Source: Distichodus sexfasciatus
Lineage: Eukaryota; Chordata; Actinopteri; Characiformes; Distichodontidae
DNA: 64,000 nt
Direction: 5' to 3'
Assembly: GCA_032718565.1 (NCBI GenBank)
Contig: JAVGVS010000019.1
Location: 1,119,146-1,183,145 of the forward strand
The first letter of the stretch is position 1; each line of letters begins with the position of its first letter. Below are positions 47,157-60,483 of this stretch, piece after piece. Made by a program: the position numbers and the translations under genes. The notes under the pieces were generated by a model. That model was given only the letters and a program-made list of their open reading frames with translations. It made no database searches and was not told the DNA's origin.

Positions 47157-49470
47157 TCGTTTGTATTATACTTACGCTGATTTCGGTGTTGAGGCTGCCT
47201 TGAATGATGCACACAAAATTCCTCCTCCCAGAATTACCAGTGCTGCTGCAGCCCAACCCAAATACAGTCCAGCACCCAGCTCAAACCTAATAACACACAC
47301 AAGGAGGCAGGAAAGACAAAGGTTGTGTGTGTGTGTATATGATGACTTATGCTGCTGTATTATGTGTCCCTCTTATGTCTGATCCTTTGTATTCCCGCAT
47401 CTGTGTCAACACTTTCTCATTTAATGTACCACATGAACTTTGTGTGTTTATATGCACCTGAGTGTTTTTATGAACTATTGTTTATCTACTTGCAACATTA
47501 TGATCAGTTCCCATTTTCACAGAGTTCTTGTTTCATGTTCCTGGTTGCCTGATTGTGTTCTTTGTTCTGACTTTGTTTGTCATTTGAGCCTGTCTGCTTG
47601 ACCACTGCTGATAATAATGACAAAAGGTATTGAACACCTTGCCTCTAAAAGACACTGCACAGGTGTCCAACTTATACCTTTCAAATGTTATAGTGTATGG
47701 TTAGGACTTGTTCATGTGTCTCTTGTTTGTTAACTAGATGAGCATCACCTACTTTGTGCCCAGATAAAGGGGGTCATAGAACTCTTGGATAATCCGCGCA
47801 GCATACCAGGACACAGCAGTCAGCACACACACACCTGAGACAGGCAGAACACAGTATATTGTCAAGGTGGGACAGCAGAAAAGGAAGGAAAAAGAAAGGT
47901 GTTTTGTGATTAAAATGTAGGTTTTGGAGGAAAGAGATACGAACCGGACAAGATGAAAAGGATTCCAGCGGTCAGCGTGAGTTTTCCTTTGCCCTGTTCA
48001 GACATGCTGCCCAGTTTGGTGCATTTCAGGCCCATAACAGACAGCACAATGGAGGCCAAACCAAATATCAGGGCTGTGATCATTAGAGCCCTGCATGCCT
48101 GCACGTAGGCTATAACACACACACAAACACAAAATTAGAACCAGAAGAAATTCTAAAACAAACAAAAAAAATACATTAATTGAATAAAAAATTCAAACAA
48201 AACAACATTATTCAGTAGTAGTCCTTTAGCATTGCAATATACTCTCGGTTACTTAAGTGTCCAACAGTCCAAAGCAGTTAACTTTTACAGAGTGGCATTG
48301 CAGTAGCCAGGCTATGAGTCAACTGCAATCAGTTTTACAGTCACACAAATTACTGCTATACACAGTAAGAGTAACCTAACAGCAAACGGGTCATGAAGGT
48401 TCTGAATTGTTCAAATGATCATATCTTATATCTCATGAAAGGCAAATTGTGTTAATAATGTCTTGAGATAAATGAACATTCAATTTATTTGACAATTCAT
48501 TTGGTGGATGTTCAAGGCAAAATGTTTTACAATAAAAGGACACACACATAAAGGCTATGGTTATTAGATGAAACCTAGTCTGATTTTTATATTTTGTATG
48601 AAATTCCCAACATTCACTAGTGGATTGGTCAAATATCCTTAAAAGTCAATCTAAGCAAACTTGTATGCCTATGTGGAGTTGGAAGAAACAAACTACAACT
48701 ACTCTGTGTTTGGTTCTTACTTATTTTTTTCTCCAGTAATATTCTGAGTCGGACTACAAGTGACCAGACAAAACAATGTCTGCCAGAGCAAATAAGACAT
48801 GAGCATCAGATTTGCTTGGTTTCAAAGCTACGGTTGAATTTATATCCAAACATTTCATCTGAAGTTTAGAAGTCAGTAAAGGTCAACAACCAATTTACAC
48901 ATATTTATATGCAAGTGTTTGCCCTGACATAAGACTAACTAACATAATACTATACTAATGTCATTGTTTAATGTTGGATTCAAGTTGGAGAGTTAATAAG
49001 TGTGCCCATGAATAACTTAAATAACTCTGGTTGAATCCATTTTTCTTCATTATCAAATGAGACAATGCACTAAGATTTCATTAATCTTTACACAGAGATA
49101 TCTCCTTACAGACCGAATGCTTTTGATAGTCCATAAAACGTTATCAGTTAAAAAAGTCTCTGTAAATGTAACAGTATTTCAACTTGAGGACAGATTTTAG
49201 TACTCTTTCCATCCCCACCTCTGTGTGTTTTTATTTTTGTGTATGTATGTTACCTTCCAGGATGAGTAACGATTCATATTGTTTGCAGTTGCGGATCCCC
49301 GTGCTGGCCTCAGCACAGGCCTGCCACAAGTTCTGATACTGTCGACTGGATATGATCACACTCCCCGAGAAGGATGACACACGCCAGTAATTGTTCGTTA
49401 ACGACACTGAAGTAAGCAGCCAGCCTCCTATACACATCAGAAACCCTAGCAGCTCTGAAGCCATCGACAT
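46637..49470 (-). CDS. Claudin-10/15-type claudin, isoform using the proximal first exon (222 aa)
   Basis: Four-pass tight-junction protein that forms paracellular ion barriers or pores. Exons in order: 49254-49470, 47945-48109, 47753-47834, 47176-47286, 46637-46730. All phases join to give 222 aa. The first extracellular loop has the claudin signature: W29, then NLW, C52 and C62. TM1 is LLGFLMCIGGWLLTSV. Exon 2 gives AYVQACRALMITALIFG (TM2) and TM3. FYDPLY and K-F-E-L-G-A follow in loop 2, as in claudins 10 and 15. TM4 is LVILGGGILCASF. The tail ends KAYV, a PDZ-binding motif for ZO proteins. The five-exon layout and the ACAEASTGIRNC stretch resemble CLDN10b most. I do not assign a gene number. 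The start follows a CAACC Kozak context. Confidence 0.9.
46790..46818. repeat. (GT)n microsatellite
   Basis: A GT run of about 29 bases in the last claudin intron, adjoining the GTGGGGACC repeat that follows. Confidence 0.85.
46826..47068 (+). repeat. GTGGGGACC-type teleost interspersed repeat
   Basis: Carries GTGGGGACCTTTTGTCCCC, GTGGGGACATATGAG, GGTTAAGGTTAGGGTTAGG and CTATGGAAGGACCTCACAAA, and ends AGTAATACAAGACTGTGTG. GT microsatellites flank both sides. Reverse fragments lie at 24640, 57563 and 63917. Confidence 0.7.
47127..47153. repeat. (GT)n microsatellite
   Basis: A GT run of about 27 bases just beyond exon 4 of the claudin gene. Confidence 0.85.
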
Positions 49471-50488
49471 GGTTGCACTATAGTCACACACACACAAGCA
49501 CACACTCTAATGTAGTACACACCACCGATCTAACACACAAGTTCTGCAGAAACTGCAGTCTTCACAGTGCAAAAGATCTGATCCGGTAACCCAGAAAACT
49601 CTCTTTCACACACACTATACCACGACACTACCTCTAGTCTGTAATCACCCGGACTACTGTCATAAGACAGCTTAGACAAAACTAACTGCAAAAACACTAG
49701 CTACAGTTTTCAGAATCAACTAAACTTTCAGATCTCTGGAGCTCCAGTAAAGGTTGTTATCCGCTTGACTTCTTATGGATGAATGTGTGTGAGAGTTATA
49801 CAGAGAGGGAAATGTGTGGTCTGGACTTTAGTCAAGAGCTATAAAGTCATAAAACTTGCACCAATCCCACAGAAACCGTGACGACAGGTGATCGTGGTGG
49901 AGATGAAAGTGATGATGTTTCTAGGAAGGAGGTTATGAATGAGTCTGAGTTTCAATTTGTTACAGTATTTATTAGGCCAGTGCAGCCCACATCCATAAGC
50001 ATAGTTTCTCTGATGAACAACATTAAGGCTGGGCGATATGACCTCAAATCAATATTGCCATTAATTAATTAATATTTTGCCTTGATTATTATTAACAATT
50101 ATTTTAGTTTTTTGCCCTCATAGTTCACAAGTTTTTATTCTAATAAAGGAGAGCATATCTTTGTGATTTTAAGATAACTGAAGAAAGCACACACAGATGT
50201 AATCATAAACAGGACGGCGCAAAGTCACATCACAACACACGTGGTAGTAAGTTTTTAAGAGGATAGGACAAATGTGAATACGCACAAGAAAAGCATTAAC
50301 AATTTTTTAAAAGTATCAACAATTTCAAAGATCATCAAAATAGTCAACAGGAGTGAGATTATTTTGGAAGCTGTTATGAATGTTGGTTTTAATTGATAAT
50401 TAATTGCCCAGCTGTAACAATACACATGCATTGCTCTTTCGTATCCTTCTCTGCCCACTGACCAGGATTTCCCACATGTGGAACTCAC

Positions 50489-50708
50489 CAGGTAGCCCCA
50501 GTATGGTTTTGTATCTCTGGCAGTGAACAGCTCCCATGGAGTTGGATGCACAGGTGGTCCAGAGACCCTCGTACAGTGAGCTGCTGGTAACCACAGCGGT
50601 GGAATGACTGTTCACACGCCAAACGGCAGACTTAATGCTGCTGGACTCCAAACACCAACCAACTATAGCCAGGAGCAAACCCATTACCTCAACCACCACC
50701 GCGGCCAT
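50489..50708 (-). CDS. Alternative first exon of the claudin gene (distal isoform)
   Basis: Encodes 73 residues plus one base: MAAVVVEVMGLLLAIVGWCL as TM1, then loop 1 with W30, GLW at 48-50, C53 and C63. It ends in the same phase (1) as the other first exon, so it can splice to 48109 and give a 223-aa claudin. No second set of exons 2-5 is seen upstream. The pattern GLW..CA.N.MG..HC resembles exon 1a of human CLDN10, while the exon at 49254-49470 resembles exon 1b. A polypyrimidine tract and CATAG directly precede the ATG, which suggests a non-coding leader exon; a CAG|GTGAGT donor at 51417 is one candidate. An in-frame ATG at 50744 is possible but not favoured. Confidence 0.82.
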
Positions 50709-53700
50709 CTCTATGACACAGAGAGAGAGAGAGGTTTCCTTCATGGCAGTATATACAGTGTGTGATAAATGATTGAGTGTGTTAGTGAAAGACTTTTACT
50801 TGAACTCTTTCTGCCTTTACATGGACTCAATTGCATTCAAAGAGTATACACACAAAACATGCCGTCGCAGTCTTATAGAAATTTCTAGTTTAACAGAATA
50901 TTGAACTTAGATTAGAAAAATGTATTGCAGCTTAGGTAGCAATCACAATGAATATGAGAAGTTAAAATATTGATATAATTCTTATGTCCAAAAAAGATAA
51001 TTGTGCCATTATTGTAATACCATTGTGGACTTTAGTAAGAGTGTTTAAATACTAGTTTAAAGAGTCAAAAGCTTAAAAAACAGATAAAACATAAATCACA
51101 TTAGTATTAATGCTTACAATCAGAAATCACAATATGATGCAAACAGTAACACATAGAATCTTGGAGAAAACTAACATTAACACTGAGAGACAAGACAGTT
51201 TACCCATATTTCATCCCATGTTGAAAGCGACAAATGTAATCTAAAAATGCTCCACATTATATCACAACAAATGTCTGAAAAGTTATTTTATTATTGTGTA
51301 GCATTAATATCAACAATAATAAAAACAGAATAAATACAATAATACTTATAATAAGTCAACACCATGAATCTGCTAATATCAGATTATTTGTGTTTTAATT
51401 TCCAAGTCTCACTCACCTGATTTGGGATTCTGACTCACAGTAGCACTTGATATTATGTGGCAAGTTTTTTTCCCCTTTATGAAAACACAGAAATTGTCAA
51501 TTTTTTAAAATTGTTTTTTAATGGAGGCACCACAAATTTTTTTTTTCTCGTGAGAAGATCCTGAACAATGTGACTAATGCTTGCTGGGCCTCAGAATCAC
51601 AGTGCTAATATTGGCTTTGGGTCAGTAACCCTGAACGAGTGCTACCAACCAGAGAAGTGTGTGACCATCTCTCAGGGTCAGCCACCAATGACTGGACCAC
51701 AAAGTGAGAATCAGTTGCACCATCATTAAATACAAGAACATGCTTTAGTTCATTTTATGGTGCCAAAAACAAACCATTTTACAGTAGAAATATGGGAGAT
51801 GAGCAGATAGTACAGAATTTTCACATGACAAAAGATGGTGTGATACAGCTGCTAAAAAGAAGAAAAGATGTGTGTCAATAACCTTGTAGCTTTAGATTTA
51901 GGCTAAAGCATTGTCTCAGCTATTAGAGACTGGGTGTGATCTCACTACATCACACCTTGAGCAAAAGAAGGACTGTGAGATGGAATTGAGAAACGTGAAG
52001 TAACACTGACTGATCTGAAACAACTGAAATAAGAGAGTTTTTTTGGAGGGAATCAGCATATATGGATTTTGTTCACACAGTTGTGTCACTTGGTCTGGTC
52101 AATCATTTACATTTAACTGGGTTCAAAGTCCCTCAACTGAAACTTAGGCTACTAAACAATACAGCAGTTTCAACACAGTACATTACACACCATCAAATTT
52201 GAACAATGAAAAACACACAGGAAAATACAGGGATGGGCAGCGTATGTTGCATTTATTGCATTTGAAGGTACTAGTAAATCTCACTGGAGCCCATTGTAAC
52301 TGTAACCTAAAATACTTCATGCAGAAATGAGTTTCCATTCACCTCCCACTTTATTTTATAAAGAGATGTATCAAATGTAGTTGTATGAAAATGGCCAAAG
52401 TCACAAAGAAGTAATACTGAAGAGTATAAAAATGGACTCATTGTGTGTCTAAAAAAACTAATTTAAGCACAACAAACATAACCATTCCAGTATTACTGCT
52501 GTGCTGAGAATGAGCCACTGCTTAAATAAAACCTGGTCGTGGGTCCTGTGGTCAGAAACTGGGTGGCGGACTGATACATGGGAAGCAAAGTAATAGTTTT
52601 GATTGTATATAAAAAGTAAATCTCAGGATTTTCTTAATTAAGTGGTCAGTGACTAGAGATATAAATGTATTTTTTCAAATAAAGGGACCTCTAAATATAC
52701 AGCATATGCTGTAAATTCACAACCTAATACAACTTAAAGACTTGATGGATATGATGATATCCTAGTTTCTTCTGTCAAAAGGAACAACTTCAGGGTTTTT
52801 TGTAAATTGCATAATACAGAAGATTTGTGAAGCAAGAGAGATCTTCACAGCAGTTATATTGCACCTTTTTCATGTGTCAGAAAGCTGATAGTGTTCATGT
52901 TTGTTTAATTTTTCTCTTCTCGGTTGACACTGCTCTTTAGAGATTAAGTATGTAGCACCACCAAAAGGCCTAAACATAACCAGTGCAGCAGCACAAATAA
53001 TATGTAATATTTAATGCTAAATTCTGTTATTCCCGTACACACTATGGAAGGTAACAGAAACACAAACATATAGCGAGCCATAACAATTCGGTGGAATCTG
53101 TTTACTTGAATCATGCAAAACACATTGTCTAAGTAGTTAAATCATTCAATAGCTTGTATAACGTACATCAGGTTTATAAAATTATATTCTATTGATGTAT
53201 TTGTTTCACTTGAGTAAAGTTACAGGTTAAAGTAAATTTAAAGAATTTAAAAGAAAATTTAAAGAATATATGGAGAGATTTGGAGTACACTTTCTCGAAA
53301 GCTGTCTTGTTTGATAATTTTGTAAAAAACTAAGTAAAACAATCATAATAAGTTAAATCATAATTAGATGAATCACTGAGTTCCAAATGTTCTGTATCTA
53401 GAATATAGTTTGCTTTAGCTTCATTTGATAACAGTGACCAGACTTCTTATCATATGACGCTGCCAACTGTACTTTCATCAACTGATGATGACACATCTGA
53501 ATACCTCAATTTGTCCAGTAAGTTACTTCAGCGGGTAATGACCTCAGTATTAGGACTTAACCTTCCCTAGAAATCCTTTGCGTCCTTTTACAGGTGTATT
53601 GGTCTTCGAAACAAATGCCAGTGAAGTCTAGTTTGTGTGTGCATGAAACTGAAAGTGAACCCACAATAAAATGTGACCTCCCCATTTGACCTGTCAATGA

Positions 53701-53750
53701 AGGAACCACTGACAGACCACTGGTGTGATTTTCAAACCTTAAATAAACAT
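50709..53750. other. Intergenic region upstream of the claudin gene
   Basis: AT-rich, no recognisable coding exon or RNA gene. A strong splice donor (CAG|GTGAGT, minus strand, at 51417) may end an untranslated leader of the distal claudin isoform. A weak, diverged SINE A tail may lie at about 53640-53725. Confidence 0.45.
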
Positions 53751-53756
53751 TTTATT
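53751..53756 (-). terminator. Poly(A) signal of parl
   Basis: TTTATT on plus (AATAAA on minus) lies about 340 bases beyond the parl stop codon. Confidence 0.45.
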
Positions 53757-54096
53757 AATCGTCAAAAAACCCATTTAGTTACGAAGTTTTAGGCTCTACA
53801 ACACTTGAGTTCCTGTACAGATCCTGTCCTTGTGATCCAGGGATCTAGAGTCAGGGGCGGCTGCTGAGTCTCGTCTTGAGGCTGTTTACATGTGTTGCTG
53901 TCGCTCGACCAAACGAGTGGAAGATGATAACAGACTTCAGCATGGAACCTCAGGATGAGTCATTATGATATCCCATCCTAAACCAAACACACACAAGAGC
54001 AACTGTGTCAAAGGTGGACAAGAGAGGTTGTGTGTGTATGTTTGGTCTCCTACTTGCCACAGCTCTTACGTTTCTAGTCTTTTTCTCTGTAAAGCT

Positions 54097-57000
54097 CTAG
54101 ACGACACCACTGCCACCACTGCCACCACTGCCACCACTGCCAGGTCCCCGGGTTCTGAAGTCGTGCCAAATCTTCACCAATGTTTCCCTCTTCTTCCAGA
54201 TTAACTCATGCCCATAATGGATGTACCAGCTACACAAGTTCACACACACAGATCATATTGTTTATTACACAAATATACAAATAACTGCACGAGGTCAAAG
54301 AATAAACCACGCACGCACACACACACAACAAAAGAATTATATTTTTAGTTTTTAAATATTTTATTTCTTAACAATGATGTAATTGTTTAAATATATGTCT
54401 GTGTATTATATATGTATGCTTGTGGTGTGTGTTTTTCTATGTCACTCACATGCCAAACAGAGCTCCTCCTAAGTGAGCAGCGTGGTCAAAGAACCTCCAT
54501 CCCAAAATCAAGCCTGCAGTATCCAGGGCAATAATGGCTTTCAGTGCCTGGATTGGGGTGACATCATAATAGGAAGAAGGCAACTGTCATGCGTGTTTCT
54601 TAGGTTTATGCTAGAAGCAGATAATGCAATATCTGTCCAACAATAATAAATCAGATATAATTGTACTCATGAAATAAATCCAAACCATAACACACATGAA
54701 ATTACATAGCCATGAGTTTTGCCATCAATTTTGAAAAGAAAAGGGCTATATTTCGGAAATATAGCCGAGACATGTATAGAAATACGACTGGGCCTGAAAA
54801 ATTAAATACAGACTGAAATGTCTGTCAGTCTATACGTAAAGGTTATTGATCATTTTAATTTTAATCTATTTAATCATTAATTGCAGGAAGAAGCTGAACT
54901 TAACCTCTTCATTTTGTGGCAATCATATTTATTATCAAGACATGGAGGTCAGAAAATTTCATGTCGGAAAATGTAATGTTTAGTAAAGAAAATGTTACCA
55001 AAATGCACTTTCTGAATTTTCAAAATGTAATAACTGAGAACTAAACAACTGATCTTGATGTATATCAACCCAAGATCTGGCAATTGTAACGAAAACAACC
55101 ATTTATTTATGTGCCATTCGACCAAATATTGGTTGCTGAGGAAATGCGGGTGACTGGTGACAGGTCTTTAGGGAGCCCCAACACTCTAAATAAATTGGTG
55201 CGTCATTAGCGTTCAGGTTCAATGCGTGGAAACGCGAGTTATGGTGATATAAAAAGTTTGTCATATTCCAAGATTTGGTCGAGACCGTTTTTCTGAACAG
55301 TTTACACTGGTACTGAGGAGACATTTAAAAAACTGCCATACTGGTTAAGCGACTCAGAGTCAGCACATACACTCTCACTTCCTGCTGTTTCTGTTATCAC
55401 CTGTCGATAGTGCCACCAAGCCCTACACCTGTTAAATGACTGGTTGTTGGCACGTCACTCGTAGCACTTGACATTATCAAGCTATATGACTGGCTGTTTA
55501 TAAGGTGGGCGGGAGCACAGGTTTGTTTGTGCAATCGAACATAAAGTAGTCATTTTATGCTCTCTTTGTAGTTTACATTTAAGTGAAACTATCATTCTAA
55601 CAATTAATATAACATTCTAACAAAGAAAATTCTTACTGTTATCAAGTAATACAAACTGGAAAATATTCAATTTTAATGATGCTGAGACAATGATGTGCGT
55701 TTAAAGTATTTTGTGTGAAGATTTTGAAGCATTTAAATGAGAAGGTCTGAAGGTCTAACCATAACAATAATATTTTAGATCCCAAAAATGCCAGAAGCCA
55801 CAGATTAAACAGTGCAATGCAGTCAGCAATGCAGACGTCATCACCATCTCCTCAAATAAAATGTATGGGTCAACAGGGAAATAAGTAGAATTTGTAAATC
55901 TAGACACCACACCAAATACAAACTGACTAGAATCTGTGTGAAACCTCTAGCAAGCTCTTCACTCAAACATGATAAACTGGCACAAACAAACATACCTGCT
56001 ACAAGGAAATAATCACATAAAGAATAATTAGAAGAAGAATTTTCCCTCAGCTTTTGGCCTTGTCAAGCTGACCACTGTTAATAGTGAAAGTTTGCCTGTG
56101 TGTGTTGGAGAAAGAAGGAAAAAGATACTTACAGCTCCTGCACTGAAGCTGTACATGGGAAGGAAAATAATGGCCAGTTTGGCTTCAGGAATCTTTGTGC
56201 ACACAGCAGCCAGCACTGTCATTATGGCTCCAGACTGAAACAGAACAACACGGTGGGATATTACACACTATGTTTAACAAAGGGTTTAACTTTACATTTT
56301 TCTGCAGTTTAAATAGTTTCCTAACGTTTCAAGCACTTACAGCACCCAGCGATGGTCCTAAACGTCCTGATGCAGTTTTACACATGTAACTAACAAACGT
56401 GGAGACCACACCTGATAAACAACACAAAAACATCAAACTACAGTGAGACTCATTAAGTTCACACGTAATGTAATTCACCAAAAATACACTCCCCTTACCC
56501 GCTGAAAGGTACATGGCCATAAACTGCTCTCTGCCCAACATGTTGACAATGCTGGAGGAGAAACTCCACAGAACGTACATGTTGGCCGCCATGTGGAACA
56601 GAGAATAATGACTGAATGTGGACAGCAGCATTGGCCAGCACAGAACCTCTGCACAAGGCAGTAAAACAAATACAACACAATATAAATATAATGAACACAA
56701 CACACAAACACACTATTGTGCTAGTACCTGGTACTGGGTAAGACACTGAAACTATATTAATTCATTTAAAATTCCAGAAACCCCTACACAATCTGTGCTG
56801 CAAGTAAATGAAATCATGAACGAAAACTGAAGTTACAGCCACTTAAACGGCACTAAGTCACAATCATGACATCACTACCGGAAACATTTGTTAGAAGTCT
56901 TCAGTATCTATGCGATATCATGACCCCCGTTTGTGTGAATTAGAGGCTGTAAATAAATTAGTGCGCCAATAATATTGCTTTATTACAGTTTTATTTAACT

Positions 57001-59986
57001 GCACAACAGAGATACTGAATACCACCTTATGAGTGTTGTCATTGTGTACTTTGAATTCTGAACATTATTTTGTTAAAGTGCTGTATATAACAATGAAACA
57101 GGAATAATGCCAAGTTTTGTGCGCACAGACAAAAATACACAAAAATTGTTTTTGTTTTGGTATTCTATTTTTTAACAACTGAACAATCTGAAGGTGATAG
57201 ATGAATGACTACTCACTGGAGGCAGGGTTGTTGGTGAAGTAGATCATCATAGAGCGCTGGAGGGACGGTACTCTCCAACAACAAAACACTAGCACATTAG
57301 CAGCAATAATCCCTGAGACACACAAAGACACACGTCAACATGTTTAATGCAAAAAGACACCAATTCAACTGGCACTTTATAACATTATTTAGGCTGGTTG
57401 ATTTTTTTAGGTGTGTTTGTGTGTGATGCAGTCTGACCTGTGACAGTTTTCTGCCCTTCACTCAGACTGTTCCACCACTTATTCACCTGATAATTAAAAG
57501 CAACATATTTATCCTCTCTCTCTCTTCCTCTCCCCACACACTCTCACACACACTGTTGCATCTAGCCATCTTTGTGAGGTACATCCCTTGACTCACATGA
57601 TTCCTTAACCAAATGCACATCTTTTGACTCGTGAATCTTTCTAATAAATGCAGGACCTTTTCTATAAAAGCATTTTCTACTTATGAAGACTAGTTCTCAG
57701 AAACAAAAACGTCATCAAATCTGTCATGTCTATAGTGATCTGGCTCAGATTTAGAATTCCCAGCTTGGAAAAACTTTGCAGTCCAGCCAACTTCCAATCT
57801 AAATGTGAATACATACATGTGTATACACCCACACACACACACACCCACCTGTTTCCGGAGGTCTCCTTGCTTCTGGGGTCGCAGCTTGTCTAGCCAGTCA
57901 GTCTGTACCTCGTCAAAGTAGCTCTGCACACGAGACTTCAGAGACTCGTATTGCCAGATGGCTGCTCCTCCGAACGAACACCCTGTAAACTGACCTGGGT
58001 TCAGTACTTCGCTCTCCCACATATTCATATTCACACTGACCTAAAAACAGCACTTTATGGCTGTATAACACCGCTACTGTTGCCTTTTTAAAAGTTGCCC
58101 TTTTTTTTCAGAAAATCCTATGAATCATAATAAGGGTGGACAATATATAATGCCGGTCAACAATTATGGATCATTTTTAATGCTTTTTTAATAACTCATT
58201 TAAAATGAAAACAATTACCAATATAAATATAAGATGAACATTTTATACCAGGATATTAACCACTTTTATCAAAGAAACATGTCATAATTTTTATGTTATC
58301 AGAATACAAAACTGCAGAAATATAGGCAGTTTAAAAGTTTTCCTTAGACTTCATAGCTTAACAGATCAAGTCACGTTACATCTGGAAGATGTAACAAATA
58401 TAACCTCTAAAAGTCTATAACAAAGTGAGAATATCAAAATGTAATGAAATGCATTTAATTACAAATCACACTGTTCTCTCTTTTTAAAGATATCCATCAG
58501 CCTAAAAATTGGGGAAGGATGATGTCTGAAATACAATCCCATAGAATGCGGATCAATCTTGCTGAGCAGCTTTCTGAAGTCAGACTTGTCCACTGCACTA
58601 GCATGTCACTTGCAATTAAGTGCTGCACTGCAGGTTATGCACCTAATGTAGTGAAATAACTTGAATTCCCAGAGTTTATCGAGACAGTATTGCTGTACAC
58701 TTTACACACAGCTAATATAAATCAGACACTAATTTGCTATTCTGGCAATTTGGTACTTTATTGGTGATTTGTATTTAAGTAAAATGATCAAACATTCAAC
58801 TGAATAAAATGTTTATTGCTATAGCGATTCAACCAGGCCTACAGTATACTCATGAATATGAATACATGTGCACACAATAAATACACACAAACAAAAGCAA
58901 AAATGGCCAAATTTGCTGAACCTACCCCCACAGTGAAGACCAGCGGTTTGATCAATATTCTGAACGATCTCTCTGGCTGGTGTGGAGCGGGTGGTTCTAA
59001 CTGGGGAACCACGTTCTTCTTCTGTATTGGCTCAGCCTGCTCCGTAATCTTCTTTGGCTCTGCTTTCTTTGCTACTTTTCGAAAACTGCATTTTTGCTGA
59101 TGGAAAAGAGGAAGCCTGTAAAACAAACACTGCATATTACTATAATCATACTAAACAGTACACTATATTAATACTGAAGTATAGAACGTGATCGATCAAT
59201 AGACGACGCAAATTAAAAGGTAATAGTTGATATATTAATCTGACATGTAAGAGCCCGAACCAAAGCAGTTTAATTAAATGTATTTGTTTTCATAAATACT
59301 ACAACAAACACTAAAGCTTTGCTAAATGAAAATCAAATGCCAACAAAGCAAAAAGCCAACGCTGGAGCTGGAAACTATGCAACACCTTCACTCATCACTT
59401 GGTTGAAGTATCTATTCATCTCTTCATTTTTTTAAATGATCGGTTGTTATAAGTACAGTCTGGATGTAATGGTAATCATGTAAAATGTGAGAAAAAGAAT
59501 ATAATTCTTTTTGAGGAGGATGTGAAAGGTTTAAAATTCTCAGCTTCTGAGAATCTCATCACTGTTCACAAGTTATTACATACAAAATCTTAAATGCACA
59601 CAGCTTGACCCTGACTTTCTGCTGTTAAATGAGCTGGTAATACAGAAAACCACGGCGATTTAAGTGGGTAGTGAGGGAGAAATGGACACCCCTCACACCT
59701 AGTTTAACAGAATACCAAACATGTACAATTGCACGTTTAACTGAAACATATTTGAACATGTATTATAGGAACACATTTTCCATATTTTAAGTTGGCGTTT
59801 CCTTAAGCTAATGTATTTTCTTCATTTTAGTTAAAACTGCTTACACATTCTGTCTATCAGGTTTCAGTTTCACTACATGTTGTACCCGAATAACAATGTA
59901 TGTGGCAATTGAAAAATCTTGAAACAACACGTTTGTAGCGCAACTTACAATCGAGGAACACGCAGCATAGTATAGCTCCGACACAT
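54097..59986 (-). CDS. parl: Presenilin-associated rhomboid-like protease, mitochondrial (10 coding exons, 355 aa)
   Basis: Intramembrane serine protease of the inner mitochondrial membrane that cleaves PINK1, PGAM5 and similar substrates. Exons in order: 59949-59986, 58926-59115, 57849-57989, 57438-57486, 57217-57312, 56499-56648, 56341-56411, 56133-56234, 54450-54547, 54097-54229. All are GT-AG and phases close at 1068 nt. The N-terminus (MCRSYTMLRVPRL, then FHQQKCSFRKVAKK) is a basic mitochondrial presequence. AAIWQYESLKSRVQSYFD and FHMAANMYVLWSFSSSIVN are PARL hallmarks. The catalytic Ser is S246 in G-A-S-G-A, across the exon 7/8 junction. The catalytic His is H304 in DHAAHLGG. Their 58-residue spacing equals that of human S277/H335. 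The tail is unusual: the human lysine-containing end is replaced by Ser-Gly-Gly repeats. The start was chosen because only this ATG reads in frame into exon 2. Confidence 0.96.
54104..54141 (-). repeat. 9-base tandem repeat coding the Ser-Gly-Gly tail of PARL
   Basis: Four near-identical GGCAGTGGT units lie at the end of the parl reading frame and give the SGGSGGSGGSG tail, two codons before the stop. Confidence 0.85.
57563..57695 (-). repeat. GTGGGGACC-type repeat fragment (reverse)
   Basis: CTAGCCATCTTTGTGAGGTA, CAGGACCTTTTCTATAAAAG and CTTATGAAGACTAGTTCTCA match the reverse of the 46826 repeat. It lies in a parl intron. Confidence 0.55.
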
Positions 59987-60180
59987 TCGAAGCTGAAAAC
60001 ATGTATAACAGCGGTAGTTATTCAAAATGAGTAAACTGCTCATTGCCTGCATCCAAGCAGTGGAGTGAGGCACACAAGCCAAAAACCTGAACTACTCACA
60101 TCCCGTTACAGCAGAGACCGCGCGCGAGCGTCACAACGTGAAAACGGAGCGCGCGAGGACCATCGCGTCATTGGTCAAAT
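59987..60180 (-). promoter_or_regulatory. Probable parl promoter and 5' UTR (CpG-rich)
   Basis: A short CpG-dense segment (CGCGCGAGCG, GAGCGCGCGAGG at 60120-60165) lies directly upstream of the parl start codon in AT-rich surroundings. No TATA box is seen. Confidence 0.5.
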
Positions 60181-60473
60181 AGATTTTTAAAAAATTTTAA
60201 CAGACATTTTTTAAAAACTTGATAAAAGTATTTTTCCGCATTTACTACGGAATAATTGTGCCCCTTGTATTGCATTGTATTGTAATCTATTCTATTATAT
60301 TCTATATACATTCAGGAGAAGCGACGCACTTTAAAATTAACAGATTAATTGCATTCTAATGGTAACACTGAGATTCCATGGTAGTATCCGAAATAATATT
60401 ACACAGAAATTAAATGCTTTAATTCGTTTAAGTTAAAGATTATGTCTGGACCACTCTGCGCTCCCATGAAGCG

Positions 60474-60483
60474 GTCACGTGAT
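60474..60483. promoter_or_regulatory. Palindromic E-box GTCACGTGAT (CLEAR/USF-type)
   Basis: GTCACGTGAT matches the TFEB/TFE3 CLEAR core and the USF E-box. It lies about 490 bases upstream of the parl ATG, close to a CCGCGAGATTA stretch typical of TATA-less promoters. A link to parl or to an unidentified plus-strand transcript is inferred. Confidence 0.35.

Noticed and set aside
50489..50744. A separate second claudin gene
   Set aside because: Only a first exon is present and no second set of exons 2-5 was found; its end phase fits the existing exon 2, so an alternative first exon is simpler.
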